A DNA stretch of 64,000 nucleotides, taken from assembly GCA_021234155.1 (NCBI GenBank), contig JAJEKV010000050.1, positions 9,988,495 through 10,052,494 on the forward strand, given 5' to 3'. The position numbers and the translations under genes were made by a program. Under the pieces are notes generated by a model. The model was not told the origin of the DNA. It was given only the letters and a program-made list of their open reading frames with translations, and did no database searches. This stretch comes from Isoetes taiwanensis. Taxonomy: Eukaryota; Streptophyta; Lycopodiopsida; Isoetales; Isoetaceae. Below are positions 46,700-58,911 of the stretch, in pieces; within the stretch, counting starts at the first letter, position 1, and every line of letters starts with the position of its first letter.

Positions 46700-47565
46700 A
46701 AATACCTCTCTTTTGTCTTAGGTATAGATGCTGTAAGTCTGTTACAACAACATGCATAATCGGTATCCTCTTTATAATTAGGGTTACTTGGCCGGCTAAG
46801 GTGCCCGCGATACTTCACGAAAATTGATCGCCGGGGTGCACACCGCCGTCTTATACGCATGGGGGAAGGTATTGAGTGGAAAACTGACCTTTTGAACTTC
46901 GGTGACCATTTTGAGTATCACGAGTCATGCCTTCGGCCTTACACCAATGCTCAGTGATCTTCGGTACGCGGCGCGGCTAGATGATATTACGGTTTTATTG
47001 AAGCCTTTGGAGGGCATGAAGAACCGTCGGGAAAGGTCGCCCGGGAAACTCGGGAACATAGGACTTTATGCAGGCTGGAAGTGTCGGTTTGGCGGGACAA
47101 TGTCGAGTTCACGGGCTATAAGCATCCGCGTCTCGAGGGGGTGTTACCATGGATCTAGAAGTTAGTAAGTTCTTGATTGGAAACACGCCTCGGTTAAGCA
47201 TGCGGTGCTTCTTTGGGGTTTTGCGAATTTTTTTATGGCCGTCGAGACTATTTGGAATCGTCTTGCCTTTAACCGTCTCACGGGGAAGGGATAATGCTCT
47301 TTTAAGTGGACAATTGAGCGAATTATCATTCATCACTTTGGAAGCATGCTTTTATAGCGAACTTGTTCTTGCACACAGGATCCTGTAGCGTCCTATTCGG
47401 GCTGATGCATCAAATTTTGCTCTTGGCGGCATCTTGTAAGAGGGATGATCGTACGTCCTTTATGTTTCCAGAAAGTTCGAGCTGCGAGAAATCAACTATC
47501 ATATTTCACGATCGCGAACTTTTGGCGATTGTTGACTCTATTGGCAAAAGTGCTCCGAGAACATC
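46700..47565 (+). pseudogene. Ty3/gypsy reverse transcriptase and RNase H start
   Basis: Plus-strand pol fragment. In order: RYFTKID, a G(A)..H..LIRMGEGIEWKT block (46,810-46,885), HFEYH.. followed in the next frame by RVMP..L..NA (46,908-46,950), a region where YLDDIL should be (LDDITVLLK at 46,979-47,005), LYAGWKCRFG (47,066-47,095), GVTMDLEVSKFL (47,138-47,180), a PLTV..GRDNALLSG block (47,268-47,310), and finally an RADASNFALGGIL sequence (47,397-47,438) with REINYHI and DRELLAIVDSI (to 47,535), the RNase H start. Wording such as 'VEF.GY..S..GVTMD' and 'ETDASNFALGGIL' is closer to chromoviruses of fungi and early land plants than to typical seed-plant families; this is from memory and unverified. 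LINE sequence cuts it off at about 47,566. Confidence 0.8.
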
Positions 47566-47569
47566 GGTG

Positions 47570-47835
47570 GCGTTGCATGTCCTCTGGAGTATAGGCGGGA
47601 GGATTTGGCGGTATTCGGCATATATGAGTTCTTGAGAATTGTGTCATGCATGGGAGATGGGCGCACCTCCATGCTCGAGAGAATAATCTTCAATTTGGTC
47701 AATGTAGGCCAAGAGTGTAGGGAAGAGAGGCAACCACTGGCCTCAATACCTCGCGATTAAATTTGTCTTGGCGATGTAGTACGGCTGAGGCATACCTCGT
47801 ATTATCAAAAAAGAACCAGGCTGGAGTAGCGGCGT
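47570..47835 (-). pseudogene. LINE family A, short RT fragment
   Basis: Homologous to 29,630-29,900: both share GGCGTTGCATGTCCTC, CATATATGAGTT, GCACCTCCATG and TTGGTCAATGTA. The minus strand reads YIDQIEDYSLEHGGAPISHA (about 47,710-47,650), like the LYIDQLEDWLSQHGG of the other copy. Only the portion around the YADD region is left. It abuts gypsy sequence on the left and LINE B on the right. Confidence 0.75.
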
Positions 47836-47854
47836 CATCTAGATGTATTATGTG

Positions 47855-49028
47855 GTTTTGTGAAGAAAAAGCATGAGGTAAATCATTAAATCAAAAGATA
47901 ATGGTGATAGAGTAGGGATACCCTGAGAATTTTATGTAGGTGGTGCTCACTTGAGCAGTCACTAATTATAAGTATTTAGGAATTGAAGTGTCAAATAACT
48001 ATAAGTGGACATTAGCAGCGAGAAACGTGCATCCCGAATTGGTCTCAGGCATTTTACGATTATGATGAATGGGTGTAAAATCAATAATTTTGAACATTGG
48101 CGTGAAGAGCTCTTTTTGGGATCTGAAGTTAAGGCAATGGTTCTTTATGGAAATAGGTTGGGGGCGACTTGTCTTTAAAGGGGTGGAAGCGATCTGAAAA
48201 GATCCAAAAGATTCTTGATAAGGTGAATTGGGAGTCGAAGGTGCAAACTCCTTGTGCATGATGTTGTTGAAAGCAGATTCTGCTACCTCTTGAGGGTAGA
48301 GGCATTATCTTGAACTATCATTTGTTACTTGAGAGTTCTAGATATGGACCTTGGCCGGTTACCTTACCAAGCCCTTATGCATAGCACAAAGGTTGGTATC
48401 ATGGAGTAATACGAAGATGGAGCGAAATGGCTTGATGATGACAATTGGCGTTATCGGTGAAGAAATACATGATTATGTAGTTTGCATGGAAGCGATTAAA
48501 ACTTTGGCAGAGTATGAAGCCCGAAGATAAGGATGGAAAAAGAAGTTTTACTTGACTAATCTAAGCGATGCGACAGGCATAAAGAAGCTGACCTTATCTA
48601 CTCTCATGTGCTTATTTTGCATAAGTAAGTTATCATATAACTTACTAGAATTGAGAGGCGAAATAGGTGGGATGACACACCCATGAGGCGGTTTTGTCAA
48701 GTTGTTTTGAACCGGCTAGTGAAGATGAAGAACCGCGCACTCTTGGAAATGCACCGCGGCTATCACCAGAGCGGTTAAAGAGGCTCGTTATGGCATTATA
48801 GCCTTAACACTTGAGTGAACTTTTTCTTACACTTTTGCACATACTTTGTATTCATATTTTTAGGGTCACTTTGAAGAAAGAGACATAATTGAGCTTTTCA
48901 CTCTTATGAGAGATTTTGACGTGAAGAAGCTACGTTAAGTGCCAAAGTACTAATTTGTAATATTTTTTTTGCCATAGGGCACAGGGTCTAAATGGCTTGA
49001 TTAATAAAATAAATAAATAAAATAAAAT
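47855..49028 (+). pseudogene. LINE family B, RT end to 3' tail
   Basis: Plus-strand LINE. WFCEEK (47,863-47,880) is the 'FC....M.VN' block, followed by YKYLGIEVSNNYKWTLAA (47,967-48,020), EVKAMVLYG (48,125-48,150), a frame-shifted EVWGA-like stretch, and DMDLGRLPYQALMHSTK (48,344-48,395), parallel to the EEDRLPYQDP of the copy at 30,170. Near 48,850-48,910 the sequence is too broken for the Cys/His tail. It ends in AATAAAATAAATAAATAAAA (48,999-49,028), an A-rich 3' tail. It contains a little more of the RT than the copy at 29.9 kb. Confidence 0.75.
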
Positions 49029-50815
49029 CTTTGCGTGCGCAAGTCAAAGGGGTCCCAAGTTGCGCGGTGTGTCCCATAAAGCTGTCGAGGGCAGCGTGGC
49101 GAAAATCTTTTCGCGAAATCCGCGAGAATAGCGGTACAAGTTTTGTCGGTGATTCACGCTATCCTAATTCAATGTGCCTGAGTGAAGATATGATCAATGG
49201 TGGAATGCACGAGTAGCTTTACTGTCGTGAGGCTTCCTTTGTCGCCTCCTCGCCGCCCATATTGTCGGCCATTTGCTTGAGGATCTGACCAATAGTTTTG
49301 CAAGGGATTGACCAAAATAGTAAGATAGTTAGTAGGGCATTGAGGATCCCCGCACCTTGTATATAGGCACAACTCTTAGTAGTCCACCTGTGAGGAGGGA
49401 AGCCTTAACTGCAGTACTTTTATTGAATAATACCATGAGACGAGAAACACCGATGGAGCTGACCCGTCCGAAGTTCCTTGCTTATGCCATCTAAATCCAT
49501 TTTGCCTTCCCTTAGCTAGGCGTTGTAGGCCCATGATGACACACCCCCTCTGTGATGACCCGAGCCATGCTATCGTGGAGAGGGGCTGGTGTCAGGCCCC
49601 CAAGCGAATTAAATGCAAAAACATTGCAGAAATCTGTACCCATTGCTCAGAAGTGATGTTCCACAGTGAACATGTGATCTTGCTCAGACCACTCTCGAGA
49701 ATGTCTTGGGGTCTTAGATCCGAGGAGACCAAACATCATTCGCGATGCTCTGAGAGGTATCTTGCTTTTGTTGAGGAAAGAGGCCCGGTGCTCGGCAACT
49801 TGTAGGAAACCTCTTGAAGTAGAAGTTGAAGATATGGAAATTTGTAATTCATCAAACACCATAAAACCATTTGATCCTTCAAACTTCTTAGTCGAAATTT
49901 GTAGCTACAAAGTTGTCACATCGAAATTTTCAATGAATCCATTTTTGTGTAAATTACTAAAAGCCACATCGACCCTTTCAAAATTTTTGTCTTTAATAGC
50001 ACATTTGTTTGGAAAGGAATACATATCAACATTTTCAAGGAGCCTATTTACGATTACGGGATCTCTGTAGAGCACTAAAAACAATAATGCCATAAAACAT
50101 TTAATGTTTTGGCTTGCCCACATTTATGAAGAGGAATGCATGTCTCTTGTAGTTCAATCTAATATTCTATCATTTAGATAAGAAAACTGACCTCATCTGA
50201 TTAGATGTGCTTATAGCTAGACAACCTGACATGTTGTCCCATCTGTTATATTCTAAAATTGTCCACTCTAATAGGATCATGGAAAATTAATTTTTCATTT
50301 CTTAACAACCCACAACATTACACCGCTAAATGTATATGATCCATTTATCTTACTAAATGTATTGTAATTTTTGTTATTTTATTCAACCACTTAATTGGAC
50401 CTTTAGCACCCAACATATTGTTGTAGACATTAAAGCATTAATACATTTTGATTTGAATTGCATTGCTAAGTTTTTTTTTGGTAAAGGTTGTATATAACAT
50501 AATAAATCATGCTACTAAGTTTTAGTCAAGGTTGGATGGGGTTGGGCGGTATACACAGAATATATGCAAGTCAATTGATGATTTATTCATATATATACCA
50601 TAGATGACATTGCATTCCTTTTTAAATAAAAAAAGATCTTAGAGTGCTTAGCCATACCAAACATATTGCATCATAACCTTTATAAGCATAAGCTAATGTT
50701 TTGGATCTCACGGTGACCTGACACACTTTTGAGGAAAAGATCATTATATGCAAAGTGAAACAAATTTGATAGACCTTTAACACAAGCATGTTAAAGATTG
50801 AGACAATGTAGGGAC
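49029..50815. other. Unassigned sequence
   Basis: The left part (49,030-49,810) is GC-moderate with frames of 60-90 codons on both strands and no recognised domain. From 49,860 to 50,800 it becomes AT-rich. No repeat with other parts of the window was noticed. Confidence 0.35.
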
Positions 50816-50829
50816 AATTTGGTCTCCGG

Positions 50830-51640
50830 ATGGTAGATGGCGAAGACCCTTCCAATGAGTGCGGATTTGTTGGATTCTCACGGATGAAGCCCAGGAGAGC
50901 GTGGCCTCTGAGGCTTGTGTGATTGGGAGAGACTGACCTACGTCTCCTCACGCAGTGACCCCGAGAAGTAGATTATCACATCGAGCCTTAAAATCGGTAA
51001 GCTTCTTCAAAGTCGAGGGTCCTCCATGAACAACGACATATCTTTAACATCCTCACGTAATCGCCGAACGATCTCGAGTGCAACATCATCTCAGAGCGTG
51101 CTCTACTTTGCCAATTTACTTGAAGGTAGATGCATATCTTTGAAGTTGGGCCCAGCCTTGCCTTAGATTGCAAAGTTTTGTGGCTAGCTGTGTCGGTGTC
51201 TCAAACATGCCTCTTCGAGCTTCTGCGCGATGAATAAAGCAAAATTTTACAGCTTCGGGGCTTACTTTCTCCGACGCTCGGGCAAACCAACTCAAAGAGT
51301 ACGACCCGGGGAAAAGAAGAAGCCAACTAGTCAGGCCTGTTCTGCAAGTCTGTAGGATACATGTGAGGTGGGTAGAATAACAAGGCGAATGGGTTCAAAA
51401 AGCATAAAGCTTGGATCTAGTGCCATCAAATTTTTAAATTTTGGTGATCTTGGGATTCCAGATGACCCCTCCTCCTAGAGCTGAAGGCGATTCATGAGAA
51501 GCTAGCATTCCTAGAGCTCCTTATTATCCATTTGCAAGCTGGCGGCATGCTTAGACAAGTTACTGGACTGCTTGTAATAAGGATGAAACTTCCTCCATAG
51601 AGCGGAATACGCCTAATATGGATAAAAGAAATCCTTAGGA
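50830..51640 (-). pseudogene. Ty3/gypsy gag
   Basis: Third gypsy gag of the window. On the minus strand, an N-terminal part has DNKEL...MLASHE with helical character (51,530-51,490), then KFKKFDGTRSKLYAF-like sequence in two frames (51,445-51,400), as in 'P.KF.G....L..FL..I'. The capsid core follows: TKLCNLRQGWAQLQRYAS (51,190-51,130), DDVALEIVRRLREDVKDMSL (51,090-51,030), FMEDPRL, and DFEEAYRF (51,010-50,988), matching 'L..LRQ..SV..YA..F......I..DDALEIFV.GLREDVK......DP.TLEEAY'. A Pro/Ser/Arg-rich spacer follows (RENPTNPHSLEGSSPS, near 50,870). Zinc knuckle and pol were not found below 50,820. Confidence 0.75.
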
Positions 51641-53230
51641 TCGAGTAGGCAAGAGCGGGTAAGAGATTAGGTTCAAGCTATCATGAACCTCTGGCGAGAA
51701 CAAGGAAAATCATTAGAAAGAATGCACTTAAAGAAATACGAGGAAGAAATACGCGGGCCGGCAAAGAATCGATATATGAACATGAATCAAGAGTAATGGC
51801 TGAGCGTGAGGAACACGAGGCCAGAGGATGCCTAGAAGGCTCAAGGCGGCATTGAATGGAATGGTTAAATAAGAAGAGGTGTCTCATATAAATGAATAGC
51901 GGTGGGGATCGTGCCACTCCCAATGGATGAGATGGCGCCGAGTGTCGCGCATGCATTTAGGTTCTAGAATATTCTAGACCTCCACGGAGATAGTCCACAT
52001 ATGGGAAGGGCGTAAAAATGTCTTCAACAAATATTGGCGGTGCACTTAGGAAGGGTGTGATTTGCAGCCCCAGAAGGTTGTGAGTTCAAACTTTTGTGTA
52101 CCTTTTTGCATCACGTGTGGCTTGACCATCTTTGTATATCTGAGTATAATGTTAAAATTGTAATCTGAATGCTCCGTATAAGTAGATCCACAGTGTGTAT
52201 AAATAATAATGCAGAGTCTCGAGGATACCCTATCTCTCTATTTTTGGGTACATTCATGATTTGTAGAGCGCTTGTAGTAAAATGGGGAATTGATAGAGGC
52301 TACCTCCTGCACGATTACAGTGATTAATATATACTAATGATGTGGAACTCTAAGCACACTCTGAAGTAGACATCGGCGCCATCTCGAGCATACTGGACAG
52401 CACATTATGCTGGCGGCAGAACATGCCGCGCCAACACAGCCAAGACTTGAGTGGTCTTAATATCACCAACACATTAGTCAAGGGCCTCAGGCTTTACCGT
52501 TACCGAGGAAAAATATAGAAGTGGCAACCCACCAACAAATATTTTGAGAGTGGGTTTCCCTCTGTATGCATTGGGATGCTTTCGATTGTCTGAGCAAGCA
52601 GTCATACAGAAGGCATTATTATGGCCAGAACAATAGTCATAAGCGGAGGCTGTATGATTGAGCCCATCAATGCATTGCACATTCCGCGATTTTTGTGGAG
52701 CTGTTCTTTTATCTGGGGTCGAGTGCGGACCCTGGCGGTGTCCTAAGCTACTGGAATGACTTGGAGCAGAAATGCCAAAAGCCCTCTTAGCTCGGGCATT
52801 GGAAGGTATGACTATATCAAATCTATTGCAAAGATACGTTCTTGCCCTTGATAAGCCACAACATGGCGAGAGCTACTTTTAGAAGGTGGTCATTATGGAT
52901 GATTCTCGTCTCTAATGCGGCTTATACCATGGGCAATGGGGCCATAGTGCCCCTCGAGAGCCTGGCAGAAGCCGAGGAAACTCGGTGGCTCGTCCCGAGA
53001 TCAAAATGTGCAAAGTGCACCGCAAGTCTGGGAAGAATAAAGGGGCAAAATCGCCATGGCAGAGACAATACCTTAATGCTTGTTTTCTCAACAAGCACAG
53101 GGAACAAGATTAGCGTATTCATGAGGAGCAAATCAGCCGAGAAAGCAGGGAAACCAAAAGGAATATTCCCTCAAAAGATTCCTTTTTTTCTAAAGGGGAA
53201 TTAAAAAGCGAGGTTAAAAAGATGCATGAA
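51641..53230. other. Unassigned, with one 120-codon frame
   Basis: The right part has a plus-strand frame of 120 codons (52,842-53,204) rich in Lys, Ser and Gly at its end and containing CAKC, but no family is recognised. A short AYTMGNGAIVPLE segment (52,920-52,960) recalls the linker after a copia protease, and the preceding LWMILVSNA could be a distorted LDSGAS..., but this is too weak to call. 51,650-52,400 holds nothing recognisable. Confidence 0.3.
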
Positions 53231-56200
53231 ATTCTATTTTGACCCCCCCCTCCCCAAATGACTAATTTTTTTGTGCAACGAAAGAATTGACTTTTAAAGT
53301 GTCACTTTTCTTAGCAAATAGAATGTTTCTTGAAGTATGTTTTCTGAGAGAAACTCTAATTCGAGAGGGGATAAAATATTTAACAAAAATTGAAGTAAGT
53401 ACATGCTTGAAGGCTGTAGTATTCTCAAAATTTGAAGATAGAATCTTCATATTCACACATCACAAAAATTCTGATCTTTTCTAAGACTGAGTTATGTACA
53501 AAAGTGTGAGGAGTGATGAGAGAGGGATCCGGGCGTCATCATGTTCATTTATGCCATCCTCATCACCTTCACTTCTTTCAACTGTCACTAAGAGGAAATT
53601 AGCAGGTTATCTTCCTCATCACTATCAGCGGTCAGGTGAAGCATTGCCACCACCCTTCTTCATCCTCTTCTTGGTAATTACAAGCTTTTTTAAGCAAATT
53701 GATAGTCCCCTCTGTAGGCGTAGACAATTGTATAGATTTCAATTTAAAATCACTTAGCACAATATAGTCCGTCATTAAGGTTCGGCTCCATCCTACAACC
53801 CACCTTCTTGGACTTTCTCCTTTTCCTTGGCTTCTCATTTCTAACTCATATCTACCTTCAAAAAGCATTTTAAATTATTTGCAAGTAATGAATCTTGAGT
53901 TTAGTGACTAAGCCTCCTTGGCTATGTCAGAAAGCACTTTTCTTATCAGGAAAGATTAGGTAGCATCCTCCTCCGGTTGGAAGAGCAATTAAGCACCCTT
54001 AGTAATTTACGTGATATTGCATGAGGCTCATTCACTGCGTCTTGGTGGGAGGTACATGGCTTCGATCCTCGTCTTCTTCTCTTTGGGGTGCTAATGTAGT
54101 ATTGCTTTGGACTGCTTGGTCTTTGGGAGTTGATGGAGTGTTAGGCCATTGAAATGGTTCTTGCAAGCTGTCTTTAGAGCTATATTTTGCACAACAATTT
54201 TTACATTTGAGGAAGAAATTACTCCTACATCAGATCTTCTTAGGGAGTACTTAAAACTGAGGAAATTCCATTTTCAATGGCTTTTAAGGATGTTTCTTGG
54301 GGTACCTGTACCTTGGACTCCTTAGGATTTTGAGAGGAAGTTGCTTTCGGCCGCGTTCTAAGAAGGAAGTGTCTAGGTATATTTAGGGAAAGCGTAATCC
54401 CTCTACGGTGGACTCGGTCCTTAGTTGTAGTATACTTCTTCTCACATAGAAGCTTTGGCCATCCTTCAAGTAGAACTTGATGTGATGTTGAAAAGTGAGA
54501 TCATTCAACTGTTCCATGACTTATTTCTCATGCTGAGCGTTGAGGAGAAAACAAACTCTCTGAAATCCAGCGATCTCTTTGAAGATCGATCAACTTTGGA
54601 GTAGGGAGTGTAAGAATCTTCAATAATTGAACTAAAGTAGAGAAAGTCTTCTTCCTTCTAAAGGCGCCACCGAGAAAATCTGCTTGAACATTTGGTCAAT
54701 CGATCATTCTTGGCCTAAGTAAGCAGAGCTTCATTTTTCTAAAGATCCTAAGCTCCACTAACGCACGATTACAAAGAGTATTTGATTCTTGTTCTCCTTG
54801 TAGTATTGTCCGAGTTGCAAGTGCTCTTGCTTGGTGGTAATTGCTCTTGCTTACCCGCAGGGATCTTGTTAGAATTGTAATTGTGAGGTTGGCGGGTCAC
54901 CATGCAAGTTTGGATATATCCAAAAATACTTTGCACTTTAGACTTCCTTTGAAATCCATAAGCTCCTACAAGGTGGACCTTAACAAAACATTCCTCACAT
55001 CTTTGAGGAATCATTCAAGAAATGCTGTTAGAGTAGTTTTTTGGTCCATTCCATCAATCACAACTGAGACATATTGCGTGGGCGTTCAAGAGCTTTTTGT
55101 GTTTGTGAGCTTTCTTCTCTCTGTAGCGCTTGTTATTCCGATACGGCAAGGATGCATTACCCTTGTTGATATCACACATGCGAAGAAATCGAGGTCAAAG
55201 CATTTTCTTTAAAACAAGTAAGAACTGGAGGAACATGAACTTACTTCTTTCGACCTCTGTCTTCGCGGTTCTCGTTGACTCTTTAATTACGCACACCTTG
55301 ATCAAACATACATTCTATATGTCTCACGAATTTTCACTAAACCAAATTCACTTTTCCACTGATCACGGTGAGGTGTGAGTAAGAAGTGTGCTAAAGGCTG
55401 AGTGCAAGTCTCTTTGTACTCATTAAAAGCATCTTTTTTGGTGATGTTATCCCGGTTAAATGATACGTAATGTTAAGGCTGACTCACATGTTTCTCTAAA
55501 ATATTTCTCCATCCGCGACCTGGCCAGCCCGAGGCATGCATGGTTACAACTCTTCTTGGTCCACAATGATCATCCAATTCTTTGGATTTTGTCGAGTCTT
55601 TGTGTATTCTAGACATTACGAGTAGGACCTAGCGGTGGACAACCATAAAGCATTTTACAGCAAACTTCTTGGCCGGTTAATGTAGTGCAAGAAGGTATTT
55701 GCGGTCTGGTCTTACATGATAGGCCAAATGGGTATGCAGTGCGACCAATGTCATTGAGCTGTAGTTGTCTCTAATTGCTCGTAATTTGGAGCATATTAGA
55801 ATTTGTTGATGCAACTTGATGAAGCTGACATTTACTTCTTAAAAGTCTTCATTTATGCTCGTCCATAAGGTTTCTTCTTCTTACCTTCACAAGGGACGTT
55901 CAAACATGTCTCTTATAGCGGTGAAGTGCAAACCCATGTGTCACCTGCGGTTGTGTGAAGAGGTAGATGTTGCAAGGTAGTCTTCATTTTGTAGTGAAAT
56001 CGTGGTGGGAGAAGCTATGGTGAATCTGAGTCTTGAGCAATTTTGTATTCCTTGTTTGTGTGTAAAGAGGCTGAAGATGGAGAAACTACAAATGGTGAGT
56101 GAATGCATTTTGAAAATTTTACGAGGTAAATTGTAGTGTCGAGGATGGTACAAATGGTGGTGGAAGATTTACTCACGTGCAGGTGAGGCTTTGAAAGGAG

Positions 56201-56540
56201 AGTGGCACCCGGTTTCCCTCACCTTGGACTTGGAGAGGGTTGGAAGGTGTGATGCTTAGTTACTTTGGACTGGTGTCTTGAGAGCAACAAAGACCTTATG
56301 CGAGTGGGTGTTGAAGAAGCATCTCAGGTCTTGTGTTCCATCTGAAGTAGAGGTACTTGGGCAACAAATGGTGAGGTGGAAGTTTTGTTTTACGAAATAG
56401 TTAACCATGTTAAACAAGCTATGAAAAAATTGTGGACTTGTTACTAACTCGCAATTCGATTGGACTAATGATATTAGAATACAAATGCTATTCAGAATCT
56501 TATTTTATTAATGCGACATTTCTTTACGTATTGTGTGCAT
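53231..56540. other. Unassigned region
   Basis: AT-moderate sequence with several frames of 60-123 codons on both strands (longest plus 54,841-55,212). None shows a domain I can name. A C(C)8 run occurs near 53,244-53,252. A decayed retroelement between 53.6 and 55.2 kb is likely from the style of the frames, but unsupported. Confidence 0.3.
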
Positions 56541-56543
56541 AGA

Positions 56544-56965
56544 TGCTATTCGGAATACACTTGTCAGTGTTTGGACAAGGCGTATTCCATCACGCCAGAA
56601 AACACAAGTAGCGGTGGCCTACCTTTAAAAAGGAAAATTGGCCTGGGTTAAGCGTGTTAAAACTTCGGAGATTTAATTAAGCTAGCGTAGATCTATATTG
56701 ATTTCTTTGTATTAGTTTACATAGCGAAAATAATGGACATGTAATTTAAAGGCATATTAAAGTCTTTAGTTGTGTTTCTTTGATTTGCTTTGTAGGCAGT
56801 CATATTCGAGGAATACACACTTTGGAGAGCTAGCGAGAGTGCAAAAGTGTAATTCTAGAATACACCCTCAATGAAACAAAGTGTCCTATGCACGAAGGGC
56901 AAAGTCTATTAGGAATACACTTTGCTCTTAAGCACGGAGGGCAAAGTGTAGCAAAGTGTATTCCG
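56544..56965. repeat. Palindrome cluster 1 (core GTATTC/GAATAC)
   Basis: Five or so scattered copies of an imperfect palindrome: CTATTCGGAATACAC (56,547-56,561), TATTCGAGGAATACACA (56,803-56,819), AAAGTGTAATTCTAGAATACAC (56,844-56,865), AAAGTCTATTAGGAATACACTTT (56,901-56,923) and CAAAGTGTATTCCGG (56,952-56,966). Spacing is irregular, with about 230 bp between the first and second. Flanking words such as AAAGTG and CACTTT make each unit self-complementary. Confidence 0.7.
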
Positions 56966-58905
56966 GTTGTCTCATGAAAACACTTGTTTTTTTTTTGCAT
57001 AAACATACCACTTTTTGAAACGAGACCACTTTTTAGGTTAACATCGCTTTTTAGTCCAATTAAGGCATAAAAATTGAGTTAGAGTGACCATATTTTTGCT
57101 TGTTTTCTATCTTTTCTAGCTGCAGCCTTTAGGGCACAAGATTAGTAAATCTTATTACGGAATACGGTTTTAGATCCCATTTTCTATCTTAACATTATTT
57201 GTTTTGAGGCGTTTAGGTGGCGGGGAAGAAGGAAGCAAGGGCATCAAAAAATCTGCGAAGATTAAGCGGCCAAACCCGATGAAGCACACTATGCGACCTG
57301 CGGACCCGAACTGCGATTCTGAAAACTTTCAAGCGCAATGTGGTTAAGTAACCCGGGGGTGTGAGCGGAAAATCTGACACAGCAGCGTTTCTACACATGC
57401 GTAAAAGTCGCGGGAACAAAGATGCAGCGAACAGGAGTTTGTTAACCTAGGGACAATAAAAGAGGTCTCAGGGTTGCTTGGGACAAGGAGGTGGTGGGAG
57501 GCTATCGCTAAAGACCTCCCAAGGCTTCATTGTTGTAGACATCGCATTCTTTAGGGTAATAGGTGTGCAACCACGAGACCTTTAATACAAATTCTTTTCA
57601 CACTACCCGGACCAAGCGAAGCACGTGTTCACTAATTGAAGCGGGTTTGTTCTAGTCTGGCGAGACTTTCTTTGTCGGTGGTGAGAGCAATCCCGAATGA
57701 GTAGATCACAATCATCATCTTACGCTTGCTAGTACCCGGGGGTCATTAGATGGAGGTTCAAGAACAAGAAGAGCGACCCCGGAAGCCGAAGCTTAGCGGG
57801 CCAAAAGAGCGCATAGCGGCTAAGGAACCTGCGGAAGGGGTACAACCTGAAGGGAAAAGGGAAAAGCTCGGAATTGCTTGATAAAAGAAAAGAAAGTTGA
57901 TAAGACCTCAGAAAGAATGAGTAATAAATAAAAAGAAAAATTTGTACAAGAGGTGATCTATCTTCCCCTTGACTTGCATGAAATTTTGCCCCAAAGAATG
58001 GCGGTGAAAGGCAGCAGGAGTTCGAAAAATATATCTCTGAACCACTTAGGAACTGAAGGGGCGAGAATTAGGAGCAATCAAATGCTTATGTGGCCCCAAT
58101 AGTTGTCCTTGTTGGCCGAGGGGGAGCAATGCAACACCCCGGGACTATAGCCGAGAGAAAAGTGAACTACTTACACTCACTACGTCTTGGGAGGAAATCG
58201 CGCAACTTCCAAGGCAAGAAGCTGACTATACAAAGAAAAAAAAAAGAACTTAGTCTCTCTAGTCACGTCTTGGCGGATTTCTTTGTGCTGGTCTTCTGCA
58301 AACCCGAAGAAAAACAAAATGGGTACTTGACACCCACAATCGCGACAGCAGTCTGAGCTAAAGATGAAGGCCATTCGGCTGGTCAGGTTTATGCACGAGG
58401 GAGTACATGATATTTAAAGAAAATATGGAGGATTTAAAGAGACCAGCATTACTCTTTAGAAGCGGGGAAGGCTTATGCGATGTGAAGTCTTTGCCTCAGA
58501 ATACGGCGAGGCTAATAAGCGGCGGTCACTCATACCGCATGACAACTAGTTTCAACTAACCGAGAGGCCATGAGTAAGTTTCTTTTGTGATACGGAATAA
58601 CCTTATTTGCCCTCCATGACCTCGTTTAAAGCGTGCGGATATGGGACCTACCAGCGAGATTTTACCCATGTTGGCGTGGTGAATTGAAAAGTAAGAAGGT
58701 CTCGGAAAAGAAAAAGGGTTCGGCGTCCCAAAAAATGGCGATGTATGCGGAGAAATCACGAGGGGCTTCTGGAGACATGGACATGCTGAAGGCCTACTGC
58801 GAGGAAGGTGGTAGACAAAGGAGAATTTCTATTTCGAGAAGAAGTATCCAGGAGCGCAGTAAGAGCAGCCAGGGAGACTTTAGTTTTAGAAGTTTTCGCC
58901 AGAAG
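56966..58905 (+). other. Region between palindrome clusters, possible coding pieces
   Basis: Contains short plus-strand frames with biased, charged composition: 57,750-57,881 (43 residues, starting MEVQEQEERPRKPKLSGPK), 58,090-58,356 (with GRKSRNFQGKKLTIQRKKKE) and 58,633-58,908 (with KKVSEKKKGSASQKMAMYAE, ending FSFRSFRQK). They could be N-terminal, lysine-rich exons of the methyltransferase-like gene downstream, but there is no proof of splicing or frame continuity. No transposase was seen. Confidence 0.35.
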
Positions 58906-58911
58906 TAGCAC

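Noticed and set aside
52842-53204. Copia protease linker in the 120-codon frame
   Set aside because: Only MGNGAIVP is similar; the active site is missing and no other copia block is nearby.
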